Origin: JBFFXF01 sp041569895
Lineage (GTDB): Bacteria; Planctomycetota; UBA8108; JACQVS01
DNA length: 14,065 nt
Assembly (NCBI GenBank): GCA_041569895.1
Contig: JBFFXF010000194.1
Span: forward strand, 1 to 14,065
Direction: 5' to 3'
In this document: positions 1-6,178 of the stretch, one piece after another
Layout of the letters: each line of letters opens with the position of its first letter
Numbering within the stretch: position 1 is the stretch's first letter
The notes under the pieces: model-generated
Seen by the model: only the letters and a program-made list of their open reading frames with translations
Database searches by the model: none
What the model was told of the DNA's origin: nothing
Program-made: the position numbers and the translations under genes

Positions 1-899
1 GCAAGGTCGCCGGGCTCCCCGTCTACCAGCTCCTCGGCGGCAAGGCGCGCGAGGGCTGCACCGTCTACGGTCACGCCGGCGGATCCACGTACGAGGCGAT
101 CGTCGAGTCCGTGCGCGGCTTCCAGGGTCGCGGCTACCGCGTGATCCGCGTCCAGCACGGCGGCTACGGTGGCCCCGGCATGGTCGGCACCATCCCCGCG
201 CCGCGCCCCGGCATTCCTGCCACCCAGGTCTTCGAGCCGACGCGGTACCTCCTCGACACGCCCCGGATGTTCGCGCACCTGCGGGAGCACCTCGGTGACG
301 AGGTCGAGCTCTGCCACGACGTGCACGAGCAGATCACGCCACAGCAGGCGGCGCACCTCGCGAAGAGCCTCGAGCCCTACCGTCTCTTCTTCCTGGAGGA
401 CGTCGTGCGTCCGGACCACAAGGAGAGCTTCAAGCTCGTGCGCGAGGCGTCGACGACGCCGCTGGCGATGGGCGAGCTCTTCGTCTCCCGCTGGGACTGC
501 CTGCCGCTCTTCGTCAACCAGTGGATCGACTACATCCGCATCAAGCCGCAGCACGTCGGCGGCATCACCGAGGCGAAGAAGATCTTCACGCTCGCGGAGC
601 CGTACCAGGTGAAGAGCGCGTCACACGGCGCGCGCGACATCGGCCCGATCGGCCAGGCGGCGTCCGTGCACGTCAACCTGACGATTCCCAACTTCGGCGT
701 CCTCGAGTGGTCGGACTTCCCGAGAGAGACCCGCGACGTCTTCCCCGGCGGCGCGCACTACCACGACGGCTCGGCGGTCGTCGACGACAGGCCGGGCCTC
801 GGCATCGACATCGACGAGGCGGCCGCGAAGAGGTTCCCGTACCGCCGGGCGTACATGCCGATCGTCCGCCGGGCGGATGGGACGATGCACGTGTATTGA
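1..899 (+). CDS. Enolase-superfamily sugar-acid dehydratase (ManD/RspA-like), 5' truncated by the window
   Basis: The reading frame is open from base 3, so the gene begins left of the window; an internal GTG at 111 is not its start. About 298 residues remain of a family usually near 400. It belongs to the mandelate racemase/muconate lactonizing branch of the enolase superfamily, which removes water from sugar acids such as D-mannonate to give 2-keto-3-deoxy acids in the cytoplasm, using Mg2+. Visible features are the capping-domain end (PVYQLLGG), the barrel metal ligands in order (D and H in CHDVHEQ, E in FLEDVVRPD, E in MGELF), the KPQHVGGITE strand, and SHGARDIGPIG, which carries the late catalytic His region of the ManD group. 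The superfamily call is secure. Mannonate as substrate is only a possibility: gluconate, fuconate or galactonate dehydratases look alike. A lactonase-like gene follows on the same strand. Confidence 0.88.
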   Translation, partial: KVAGLPVYQLLGGKAREGCTVYGHAGGSTYEAIVESVRGFQGRGYRVIRVQHGGYGGPGMVGTIPAPRPGIPATQVFEPTRYLLDTPRMFAHLREHLGDEVELCHDVHEQITPQQAAHLAKSLEPYRLFFLEDVVRPDHKESFKLVREASTTPLAMGELFVSRWDCLPLFVNQWIDYIRIKPQHVGGITEAKKIFTLAEPYQVKSASHGARDIGPIGQAASVHVNLTIPNFGVLEWSDFPRETRDVFPGGAHYHDGSAVVDDRPGLGIDIDEAAAKRFPYRRAYMPIVRRADGTMHVY

Positions 900-912
900 G
901 GAAAAGGAGGAA

Positions 913-948
913 CGCAGATTACACAGATTACGCAGATTGCGCAGATCA
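913..948. repeat. Module A: four 9-bp tandem units (CGCAGATTA type)
   Basis: Four consecutive nonamers, CGCAGATTA, CACAGATTA, CGCAGATTG and CGCAGATCA, start 14 nt after the dehydratase stop codon. A second array of the same unit lies at 2139-2175, also just after a stop codon and also preceded by GGAA. No spacers are present, so this is not CRISPR. The function is unknown. Confidence 0.85.
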
Positions 949-958
949 GCGCGTGTCA

Positions 959-1087
959 AGCTCGGAGAGGGAGAGTCCACTTCGGAGGTTTTTCTGTCAG
1001 ACGATTCATGAGGAAGGCAGGAAACTCAGGAAGGCAGGAAACGGAACCAGATTCTTTTCCTGCTTTCCTGCTCTTCCTGCTTTCCTT
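959..1087 (+). repeat. Module B copy 1: dispersed repeat with complementary purine and pyrimidine arms
   Basis: Bases 959-1045 match the reverse complement of 5982-6067 at roughly nine of ten positions; the core from 994 to 1045 differs at one base. The purine arm (1011-1041) holds AGGAAGGCAGGAAA twice with a 17-bp period. It is followed by a pyrimidine arm (1053-1087, TTTTCCTGCTTTCC...) that can pair with it, with G:U wobbles in RNA, leaving a loop of about 11 nt. A diverged inverted copy is at 2383-2443. The element contains the ATG from which the following lactonase frame opens. Confidence 0.8.
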
Positions 1088-2120
1088 GTGGTTCGTCTTC
1101 CGGTCCCGCCCGCGGCGTCTGGCGGCTGATCGGAGACGGCAGGGGTCCGGATCCAGATGGTGGGCGCTGCTCGCGCTTGCGTTGCTGCTCTCCGCCTGTA
1201 CCGCGCCCGGCGTGTTCGTGCCGACGGCGCAGAATTCGGTCGTGCCGGCGTCGAGCGCGCTCGAGCTCGTGTGGAGCGGTGGGGAGTTCACGGAGGGCGG
1301 CGCGATCGCTGCCGACGGGACGGTGCTCTTCTCCGACATCGGCAATCGCATCCTGCGATTCGATCCGCGCACCGGCGCGACGACGGTCTTCCGCGAGCCG
1401 AGTGGACGCGCCAACGGCATGATGGTCGACGGCGCGGGGAGGCTCTTCGTCTGCGAGGGCGCCAACGGCGGCAATCGGCGCGTGTCGGTCACCGAAGCGG
1501 ACGGCGCCGTGCGCACTCTCGCCGACCGCTGGCGCGGCAAGCGGTTCAACAGCCCCAACGACCTCTGCCTCGACGGACGCGGTCGCGTGTACTTCACGGA
1601 CCCGCGTTACGTCGGCGACGAGCCGCGCGAGCTCGAGTTCGAGGGCGTCTTCCTCGTCGAGGCCGACGGGACGGTGAAGCTCGCGACGCGCGACGTGTCG
1701 CGACCGAACGGCATCCTGGTGTCGATCGACGGGAGCCGGGTGTACGTCGCCGACAACGACAACCGGGAGGGCGGACCGCGCGAGCTCCTCGTCTTCGACG
1801 TCCTGGATGACGGCACGCTCTCGGGGAAGCGCGTGCTCCATCGGTTCGGACCGACGAGCCGCGGCATCGATGGCATGACGATGGACGTCGACGGCGCGAT
1901 CTACGCCACGGCCGGCTCGGGCGAGGAGGCGGGGGTCTACGTCTTCGGGCCGGACGGCGAGCACCTGGCGCTGATCCGGACACCGGGCGACCCGACCAAC
2001 TGCGTCTTCGGCACCGGCTCCGGGGAGCGCACGCTCTACATCACGGCGCACGCGCCAGCCGCCGGCTCCTTCGGCCTCTTTCGCATCGAGCTTTCCCGGC
2101 GCGGGTATCACAGGCGCTGA
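1008..2120 (+). CDS. SMP-30/gluconolactonase-like lipoprotein
   Basis: This is a six-bladed beta-propeller lactonase of the SMP-30/gluconolaconase/LRE family, which opens sugar lactones with a divalent metal. Family positions are present (numbered from the ATG at 1008): E96 in FTEGGAI, N184 in NSPNDL, N234 in RPNGI and D288 in GIDGM. A hydrophobic stretch (residues 52-63) ends in a lipobox, LLSAC with C64, so export and lipid anchoring are likely. The start is uncertain. The ATG at 1008 lies inside dispersed module B with no Shine-Dalgarno, and it adds about 50 residues before the signal peptide. A TTG at 1086 would give a shorter leader but also lacks a clear ribosome site. The usual EGP of the family reads EGG here. 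A second lactonase gene is at 9298-10257. Gluconolactone is not a safe substrate call, since the family also cleaves other lactones and esters. Confidence 0.85.
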   Translation: MRKAGNSGRQETEPDSFPAFLLFLLSLWFVFRSRPRRLAADRRRQGSGSRWWALLALALLLSACTAPGVFVPTAQNSVVPASSALELVWSGGEFTEGGAIAADGTVLFSDIGNRILRFDPRTGATTVFREPSGRANGMMVDGAGRLFVCEGANGGNRRVSVTEADGAVRTLADRWRGKRFNSPNDLCLDGRGRVYFTDPRYVGDEPRELEFEGVFLVEADGTVKLATRDVSRPNGILVSIDGSRVYVADNDNREGGPRELLVFDVLDDGTLSGKRVLHRFGPTSRGIDGMTMDVDGAIYATAGSGEEAGVYVFGPDGEHLALIRTPGDPTNCVFGTGSGERTLYITAHAPAAGSFGLFRIELSRRGYHRR

Positions 2121-2138
2121 TACGCGGGGAGAGCGGAA

Positions 2139-2175
2139 CGCGGATCTCCGCAGATTACGCAGATTCCGCAGAGGG
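2139..2175. repeat. Module A copy 2: 9-bp tandem units after the lactonase gene
   Basis: Four nonamer-like units (CGCGGATCT, then after one extra base CGCAGATTA, CGCAGATTC and CGCAGAGGG) begin 18 nt after the stop codon at 2120. They match the unit of the array at 913-948. The end units are degenerate, as expected for an old or eroding tandem array. Confidence 0.75.
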
Positions 2176-2199
2176 GGAAAGAAGGGTCGTTGGTCCTCC

Positions 2200-2380
2200 G
2201 GCATCGGACCCCATCGTTGCAAAAACGTACCCGTACCCGTACCCGTTCCCGTTCCCGTTCCCGTGCCCGTCCTCGAGGGCTCTGATCGCGGAGTCCGATG
2301 ACCGACGCCGACACCGATGGCCGATGCCGATTCCGACTCCGATGACCGATACCGATTCCGATTCCGATTCCGATCGGGAA
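2200..2380. repeat. Module C copy 1: compound hexamer repeat
   Basis: Layout: a border GTTGCAAAAACG (2216-2227), seven hexamers of GTNCCC (2227-2268), the palindrome CCTCGAGG (2271-2278), then a CCGATN-type hexamer tract to about 2376. The inverted counterpart at 12120-12425 shares both borders, the 18-bp string CGGAGTCCGATGACCGAC (2289-2306) and the same order of parts, but has 16 core hexamers. On the minus strand the core reads as seven GGG runs with 3-nt loops, a G-quadruplex pattern. With the 9-mers and module B it fills the 405-nt gap 2121-2525; I see no gene there. Confidence 0.85.
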
Positions 2381-2382
2381 AG

Positions 2383-2443
2383 GCCCCTTCCTGCTTTCCC
2401 CGACTTTCCTGCCTTCCTCCTGAGTCGTCCGACAGGTAGCATG
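2383..2443 (-). repeat. Module B copy 2, diverged and inverted
   Basis: Its reverse complement reads CTGTCGGACGACTCAGGAGG followed by AAGGCAGGAAAGTC and GGGAAAGCAGGAAGG. This matches the core of module B at 994-1045 (CTGTCAGACGATTCATGAGG, then AAGGCAGGAAACTC and AGGAAGGCAGGAAA) with several substitutions. It directly adjoins module C copy 1 and lies about 80 nt upstream of the next gene. The pyrimidine arm seen in the other two copies is not evident. Confidence 0.65.
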
Positions 2444-2525
2444 GACGCCCGGCAAGCGGTGCGGCCGACGGTCGCACGCTTCGCACGAGGAACCGTTCGC
2501 ATCGGCCCATTCCGCGGAGGACATC

Positions 2526-3440
2526 ATGCACATGCGATTCACGATCGCGCTGGCGATCGCCATCTCCTGTCTGGTCATCGGCGACAGCACCCGTTCCGGT
2601 GACTCCGCCGGATCGCCGCCCGCCGCCGCGGGGATTCGCTTCGCGCGCTTTCAGGTCGGCGACACCGTCGCGTACGGCGTCGTCGAGGGCGATCGGGTGC
2701 GCCGCATCCGCGGCGACATCTTCGGAGAGTGGCGAAAGAGCGATCAGACGCACGCGCTGAAGGACGTCAAGCTGCTCGTTCCCACCGAGCCGACCAAGGT
2801 CTTCGCGCTCGCGGGCAACTATCGCGATCACCTCGGCGACAGTCCGCCTCCCGCGATCCCGCAGCCCTTCCTGAAGCTGCCCTCGTGCCTGCAGCGCCAC
2901 GACGGCCCGATCGTGCTCCCGGCCGACACCACCGAGGTTCACTACGAGGCCGAGGTGGTCGTCGTCATCGGCAAGCGAGCCGTCGACGTCCCGGTCGAAC
3001 GCGCGCTCGAGCATGTCCTCGGCATCACGTGCGGCAACGACATCAGCGCGCGCATCTGGCAGAACGGCACCAGACGGTGCGAGGCCTGCGGCCGGCCGTC
3101 GGACGCCGATGTCCAGTGGTGGCGCGCCAAGGCGTCGGACACCTTCGGTCCGTGCGGTCCGTTCATCCTGAAACGGGACGACTACTCCGGACTCGAGATG
3201 ACGCTGCGCGTCAACGGGGAGACGCGGCAGAAGACGAACACGAAGAACATGATCCACGGCGTCGCGGAGACCGTCAGCTTCATCAGCCGCTACTGCACGC
3301 TCGAGCCGGGCGATCTCATCTTCACCGGCACGCCGGGCAAGACGAAGTCGCTGAAGCCGGGTGATGTCGTCGAGGTCGAGATCGATGGCGTCGGCGTGCT
3401 CAAGAACCCGGTGGTCGCGGAGAAGCTGATCGCCAGGTGA
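2526..3440 (+). CDS. Fumarylacetoacetate hydrolase (FAH) family protein with N-terminal export signal
   Basis: FAH-family enzymes cleave or decarboxylate 2,4-diketo and related acids with Mg2+ or Mn2+; in sugar-acid pathways they split 2,4-diketo-3-deoxy acids. The metal site is visible as E141 and E143 in HYEAEVVVVIG and D172 in GNDISARIWQ, together with GDLIFTGTPG (residues 262-271). The conserved domain starts near residue 37. Before it stand a hydrophobic segment (5-18) and a Ser/Pro/Ala-rich linker, which looks like a signal peptide; IAISC at C15 fits a permissive lipobox. The start is well supported by GGAGG at 2516-2520, 5 nt upstream. An insertion around residues 180-195 carries CEAC, not usual at this place. 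The family is normally cytoplasmic, so an exported member is unexpected. The gene converges on the methyltransferase, with only 30 nt between stop codons. Confidence 0.88.
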   Translation: MHMRFTIALAIAISCLVIGDSTRSGDSAGSPPAAAGIRFARFQVGDTVAYGVVEGDRVRRIRGDIFGEWRKSDQTHALKDVKLLVPTEPTKVFALAGNYRDHLGDSPPPAIPQPFLKLPSCLQRHDGPIVLPADTTEVHYEAEVVVVIGKRAVDVPVERALEHVLGITCGNDISARIWQNGTRRCEACGRPSDADVQWWRAKASDTFGPCGPFILKRDDYSGLEMTLRVNGETRQKTNTKNMIHGVAETVSFISRYCTLEPGDLIFTGTPGKTKSLKPGDVVEVEIDGVGVLKNPVVAEKLIAR

Positions 3441-3470
3441 CGCCGCCGGGGGACCTCTCGACCACGGGAG

Positions 3471-4409
3471 TCACAGCCGCACCACCTCGCCGGTGGTCTC
3501 GTTCTCGAGGTGCAGGAGCTCGCGATCCGCGAGCACCGGCACGCCGTCGTGATACGAGAAGACCCGCCCGCACGACGCGCAGGTGATCTCGGCGGGCGCG
3601 AAGTCGAGCGGCGCGTGGCACTCCGGGCACACCGCGTCGACCTTGCCGTCGTCGCGCGGAGGGCTGACCTCCGCGGATTGGCGCTTGCGGGCCAGCACAA
3701 CATAGCCGAGCGGAAACGTCCGGTCGTTGAGCGCCGCGTCGATCCCGCGAAGTCGCGGCGCGGGCCGCGACAGGCGAGCGATCGATAAGCTCACCGCGTT
3801 GACGGCGCAGAGCGCGAGGCGACTGAACCACCGTCGCAGCGCGCGCCACGGCCGGAAGCCGAAGTAGGTCGCCAGGTGGTTGCCGATGGTCAGGAACGTG
3901 CCGCCGACGAGCGAGTACTCGACGACGTCGAGACCCGCGCCCTCGAGAAGCCGCTCGAGCCCGTAGATGGTGTAGCGCCTGAAATCGTTCGGAGCGCCGT
4001 GGACGAAGAACGCGAACGGGACGCTCACCAGCGCGACGCCGCCGGGGCGCAGGATGCGCACGCATTCCGCGACGACTCGCTCCGGCTCGCGGGCGTGCTC
4101 GAGCACCTCCGTGCAGATCGCCGTGTCGAACGACCGGTCGGCGAACGGTGTCCGCTCGGCGCTGGCGTAGAAGAACCTCACGCCCTCGGGAAGCCGCGAG
4201 TGATATCGGCCGGCGACCCAGTTGTCGACGCCGACGAGCTCGCTCAGGCGCGGGCGGAGCAGACGCGAGAAGCGAAAGTCGCCGCAGCCGAGATCGATCG
4301 CCCGCCCCGTGACGTGTTCCGAGAACGTCACGATCTGCCTGGCGAGGAGCGTCTCGACGAGGGCGTAGGGCGAGGTCAGCTTTCCGAGGAGGTTTCCGAT
4401 GGCGCTCAC
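3471..4409 (-). CDS. Class I SAM-dependent methyltransferase with C-terminal Trm112-like zinc ribbon
   Basis: The protein has 312 residues. The Rossmann methyltransferase motifs are clear: AIDLGCGDFRFSRLL (residues 37-51, SAM binding), VGVDN with the acidic residue after strand 2, and FDTAICTEVLEHA (94-106) of the methyltransferase type 11 group, then LRPGG (120-124). After a basic, partly hydrophobic stretch (180-215) the tail has four cysteines as CPEC (261-264) and CASC (277-280), then YHDGVPVL, typical of the Trm112/YcaR-like zinc ribbon often attached to methyltransferases. The acceptor substrate cannot be told; glycan, lipid or small-molecule methylation are all possible. The start is GTG, preceded by AAGAGG at very short spacing, so a slightly different start is possible. 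The gene is divergent from the kelch gene across a 117-nt region. Confidence 0.85.
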   Translation of the reverse strand: MSAIGNLLGKLTSPYALVETLLARQIVTFSEHVTGRAIDLGCGDFRFSRLLRPRLSELVGVDNWVAGRYHSRLPEGVRFFYASAERTPFADRSFDTAICTEVLEHAREPERVVAECVRILRPGGVALVSVPFAFFVHGAPNDFRRYTIYGLERLLEGAGLDVVEYSLVGGTFLTIGNHLATYFGFRPWRALRRWFSRLALCAVNAVSLSIARLSRPAPRLRGIDAALNDRTFPLGYVVLARKRQSAEVSPPRDDGKVDAVCPECHAPLDFAPAEITCASCGRVFSYHDGVPVLADRELLHLENETTGEVVRL

Positions 4410-4457
4410 ATCCTCTTGTCGGCCGCGGCCGGGACCCGCTGGAGGACGCGCCCGCGC

Positions 4458-4492
4458 GCGGAGCGCTTTCGTTTTTTCGCGAGGCGCTCCGC
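4458..4492. other. Perfect 9-bp inverted repeat in the divergent intergenic region
   Basis: GCGGAGCGC (4458-4466) and GCGCTCCGC (4484-4492) are perfect complements flanking a 17-nt T-rich loop. The element lies between two divergent genes, just upstream of a TATAAT sequence. It could be an operator for a dimeric regulator or a DNA hairpin. Lying upstream of both start codons, it is not a terminator for either gene. Confidence 0.5.
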
Positions 4493-4501
4493 GACGGGGT
4501 C

Positions 4502-4507
4502 TATAAT
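4502..4507 (+). promoter_or_regulatory. Possible -10 element of the kelch gene promoter
   Basis: TATAAT, an exact sigma-70 -10 consensus, occurs in very GC-rich sequence 20 nt before the ATG at 4527. No -35 match is seen 16-18 bp upstream; the inverted repeat 4458-4492 occupies that position. Initiation about 7 nt downstream would give a leader of roughly 13 nt starting at the GGAGG ribosome site (4514-4518). That is short but workable. Confidence 0.4.
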
Positions 4508-4526
4508 GTGCCCGGAGGTCTCACCC

Positions 4527-5780
4527 ATGCACCGTCTGACGGCCGTCCTGCTCCTCGCTGCGCTGTCGATTGCGCCGCCCGGTCCCCTCACGGCGAAGGT
4601 CGCCAGCCACTGGATGCCGCTGCCGCCCGTGCCGACGCCGCGCCAGGAGGTCGGCGTGGCCGAGCTCGACCGCAAGATCTACGTCATCGGCGGCATCCTC
4701 GGCAACCGCGGCGCGACGGGCGCGGTCGAGCGGTTCGACGTCGACACCGAGAAATGGGAGCAGGTCCGACCGCTCCCGGGTGACACGCGGCTCCACCACG
4801 TCGGCGCTGCGGCGGCCCTCGGCAAGGTGTTCGCGGTCGGCGGCCTGAACTCGTCGTTCCGTGGCGTCCGGTCGGTCTTCGCGTTCGACCCGTCGACCGG
4901 CGAGTGGTCGCGGGTGCGCGACATGCCCTGGCCACGAGGCGCCATGGGCGTGGCGGCCATCGAGGATCGCATCTACGTCGCCGGTGGCCAGGATGGCGGC
5001 ACGTCCTTCGCCGACGCCGCGGTCTACATCGCTGCCAAGAACCGCTGGGAGTCGCTCCCCGACATGCCGACGGCGCGAAACCACCTCGCGGCCGCCTCCA
5101 TCGACGGCGTGTTCTATGCGGTCGGCGGTCGCGCCGGCCGGCTCTTCGACGCGCTCGAGGCGTACGACCCCGCAACGAAGCGCTGGGCGCGTCTGGCGCC
5201 GATGCCCACCGCACGCGCCGGCATCGCGGCGGCGGCGCTCGAGGGCATGCTCTTCGTCTTCGGTGGCGAGGGAAACTCCCAGGACCCGAGGGGCATCTTC
5301 AGGGAGACCGAAGGCTACGACGTCTGTCGTAACATCTGGCTCAGCGACATCGACATGGAGAATCCGCGCCACGGCATCGGAGCAGCCGCGCTCGACTTCG
5401 CGATCTACATACCAGGCGGCTCGCCGGTGCAGGGCTTCGGCGTCACGGACGTCCACGACGCGTACGTCCCGGGCACCATCGACGGCTTCCTGGTGTTCCT
5501 GCGGGGCGACTCCAACCTCGACGACTCCGTGGACATCTCGGACGCTGTCTTCATTCTCATCTCGCTCTTCGTCAGCCAGGAACCCCTGCCGTGCGACGAC
5601 GGCGCGGACGCCAACGATGACGGGGCGATCAACATCACCGACGCGGTCTTCATCCTGAACTTCCTCTTCCAGGGCGGCCCCCCACCGCCGCACCCCGGCC
5701 CGGACGTCCCCGACATCGACCTGACGCCCGACGAGCTCGACTGCAGCGGCCCGCGCCGACCGTGCTTCGCCCCCTTCTGA
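4527..5780 (+). CDS. Secreted kelch-repeat beta-propeller protein with C-terminal dockerin-like repeats
   Basis: The 417-residue protein starts at ATG 4527, with GGAGG 8 nt upstream. A signal peptide (MHRLTAVLLLAALSIAPPGP, processed near residue 23) precedes six kelch blades, marked by Gly-Gly pairs at residues 55, 105, 153, 200, 246 and 297 and by downstream Trp residues (W77, W127, W174, W220, W271). The C-terminus (about 325-385) has two EF-hand-like calcium loops, GDSNLDDSVDISDAVFIL and DANDDGAINITDAVFIL, resembling type I dockerin. The kelch fold usually serves binding and sometimes oxidation of sugars, but no catalytic residues can be pointed to. Such tails are common on secreted proteins of planctomycete-like bacteria without cellulosomes and may act in calcium-dependent attachment (inference). 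The open frame extends upstream of 4527, but that part runs opposite to the methyltransferase gene and is not coding. Confidence 0.88.
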   Translation: MHRLTAVLLLAALSIAPPGPLTAKVASHWMPLPPVPTPRQEVGVAELDRKIYVIGGILGNRGATGAVERFDVDTEKWEQVRPLPGDTRLHHVGAAAALGKVFAVGGLNSSFRGVRSVFAFDPSTGEWSRVRDMPWPRGAMGVAAIEDRIYVAGGQDGGTSFADAAVYIAAKNRWESLPDMPTARNHLAAASIDGVFYAVGGRAGRLFDALEAYDPATKRWARLAPMPTARAGIAAAALEGMLFVFGGEGNSQDPRGIFRETEGYDVCRNIWLSDIDMENPRHGIGAAALDFAIYIPGGSPVQGFGVTDVHDAYVPGTIDGFLVFLRGDSNLDDSVDISDAVFILISLFVSQEPLPCDDGADANDDGAINITDAVFILNFLFQGGPPPPHPGPDVPDIDLTPDELDCSGPRRPCFAPF

Positions 5781-5785
5781 ATTGA

Positions 5786-5815
5786 CCTTCGGTGCCCGTG
5801 CCCGTCCCCGAAAGG
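5786..5815 (+). terminator. Possible hairpin after the kelch gene, around a module C remnant
   Basis: CCTTCGG (5786-5792) can pair with CCGAAAGG (5808-5815) with one bulged base, 5 nt after the stop codon. The loop has CCCGTGCCCGTCC, the same string as the end of the module C core at 2261-2272, and the bases after it resemble the module C flank. No T-run follows, so termination would have to be of a non-canonical kind. It may equally be only a decayed repeat. Confidence 0.35.
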
Positions 5816-5854
5816 CTGCTCGACTGCGCAAGCGAAACCCTGCGACGCATCTAG

Positions 5855-6067
5855 AAGGAAAGCAGGAAGAAGACGAAAGCAGGAAAAGAAAGGACAGAGA
5901 ACGGCACGCACGGATCTGATCGAACGCCCGTCCTCTCGACATTCGGGGAGTCGAGCGAAAGCTCACGAACCTCGACCTTCATCCGTTTCCTGCCTTCCTG
6001 AATTTCCTGCCTTCCTCATGAATCGTCTGACAGCAAGCCCCCAAAGTCGACTCTCCCTGCCCGAGCT
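5855..6067 (-). repeat. Module B copy 3, inverted, with arms separated by a long loop
   Basis: Read on the minus strand, 6067-5982 matches 959-1045 (purine arm with two GGAAGGCAGGAAA units). It is followed by about 90 nt of unrelated sequence and then 5889-5855, which matches the pyrimidine arm of copy 1 (TTCTTTTCCTGCTTTC...CTTCCTGCTTTCCTT). The two arms are thus conserved in kind and order, while the loop between them is not. The element fills most of the 398-nt gap between the kelch gene and the symporter gene; I see no gene there. The rest, 6068-6178, looks featureless apart from the symporter ribosome site. Confidence 0.78.
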
Positions 6068-6178
6068 CCGGACCGTGCTCCTCCCTGGTTGATCTGCCGC
6101 CACCCGGCACAACGATTCCCCTTGAATTCGCCGACCGCGTTCCCGAGAATCCGAGTTCCGCGACTCTGGAGTTCCCGA

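Noticed and set aside
1026..3257. 743-residue open frame on the minus strand across the lactonase and FAH genes
   Set aside because: It is a shadow frame of GC-rich codon usage: Arg/Asp/His-rich, without domain patterns, and it runs through repeat modules B and C, giving peptides such as RNRNRNR and GTGTGTG.
3876..4526. Upstream extension of the kelch reading frame
   Set aside because: It lies antisense to the methyltransferase gene, has no family likeness, and a good ribosome site and signal peptide mark the start at 4527.
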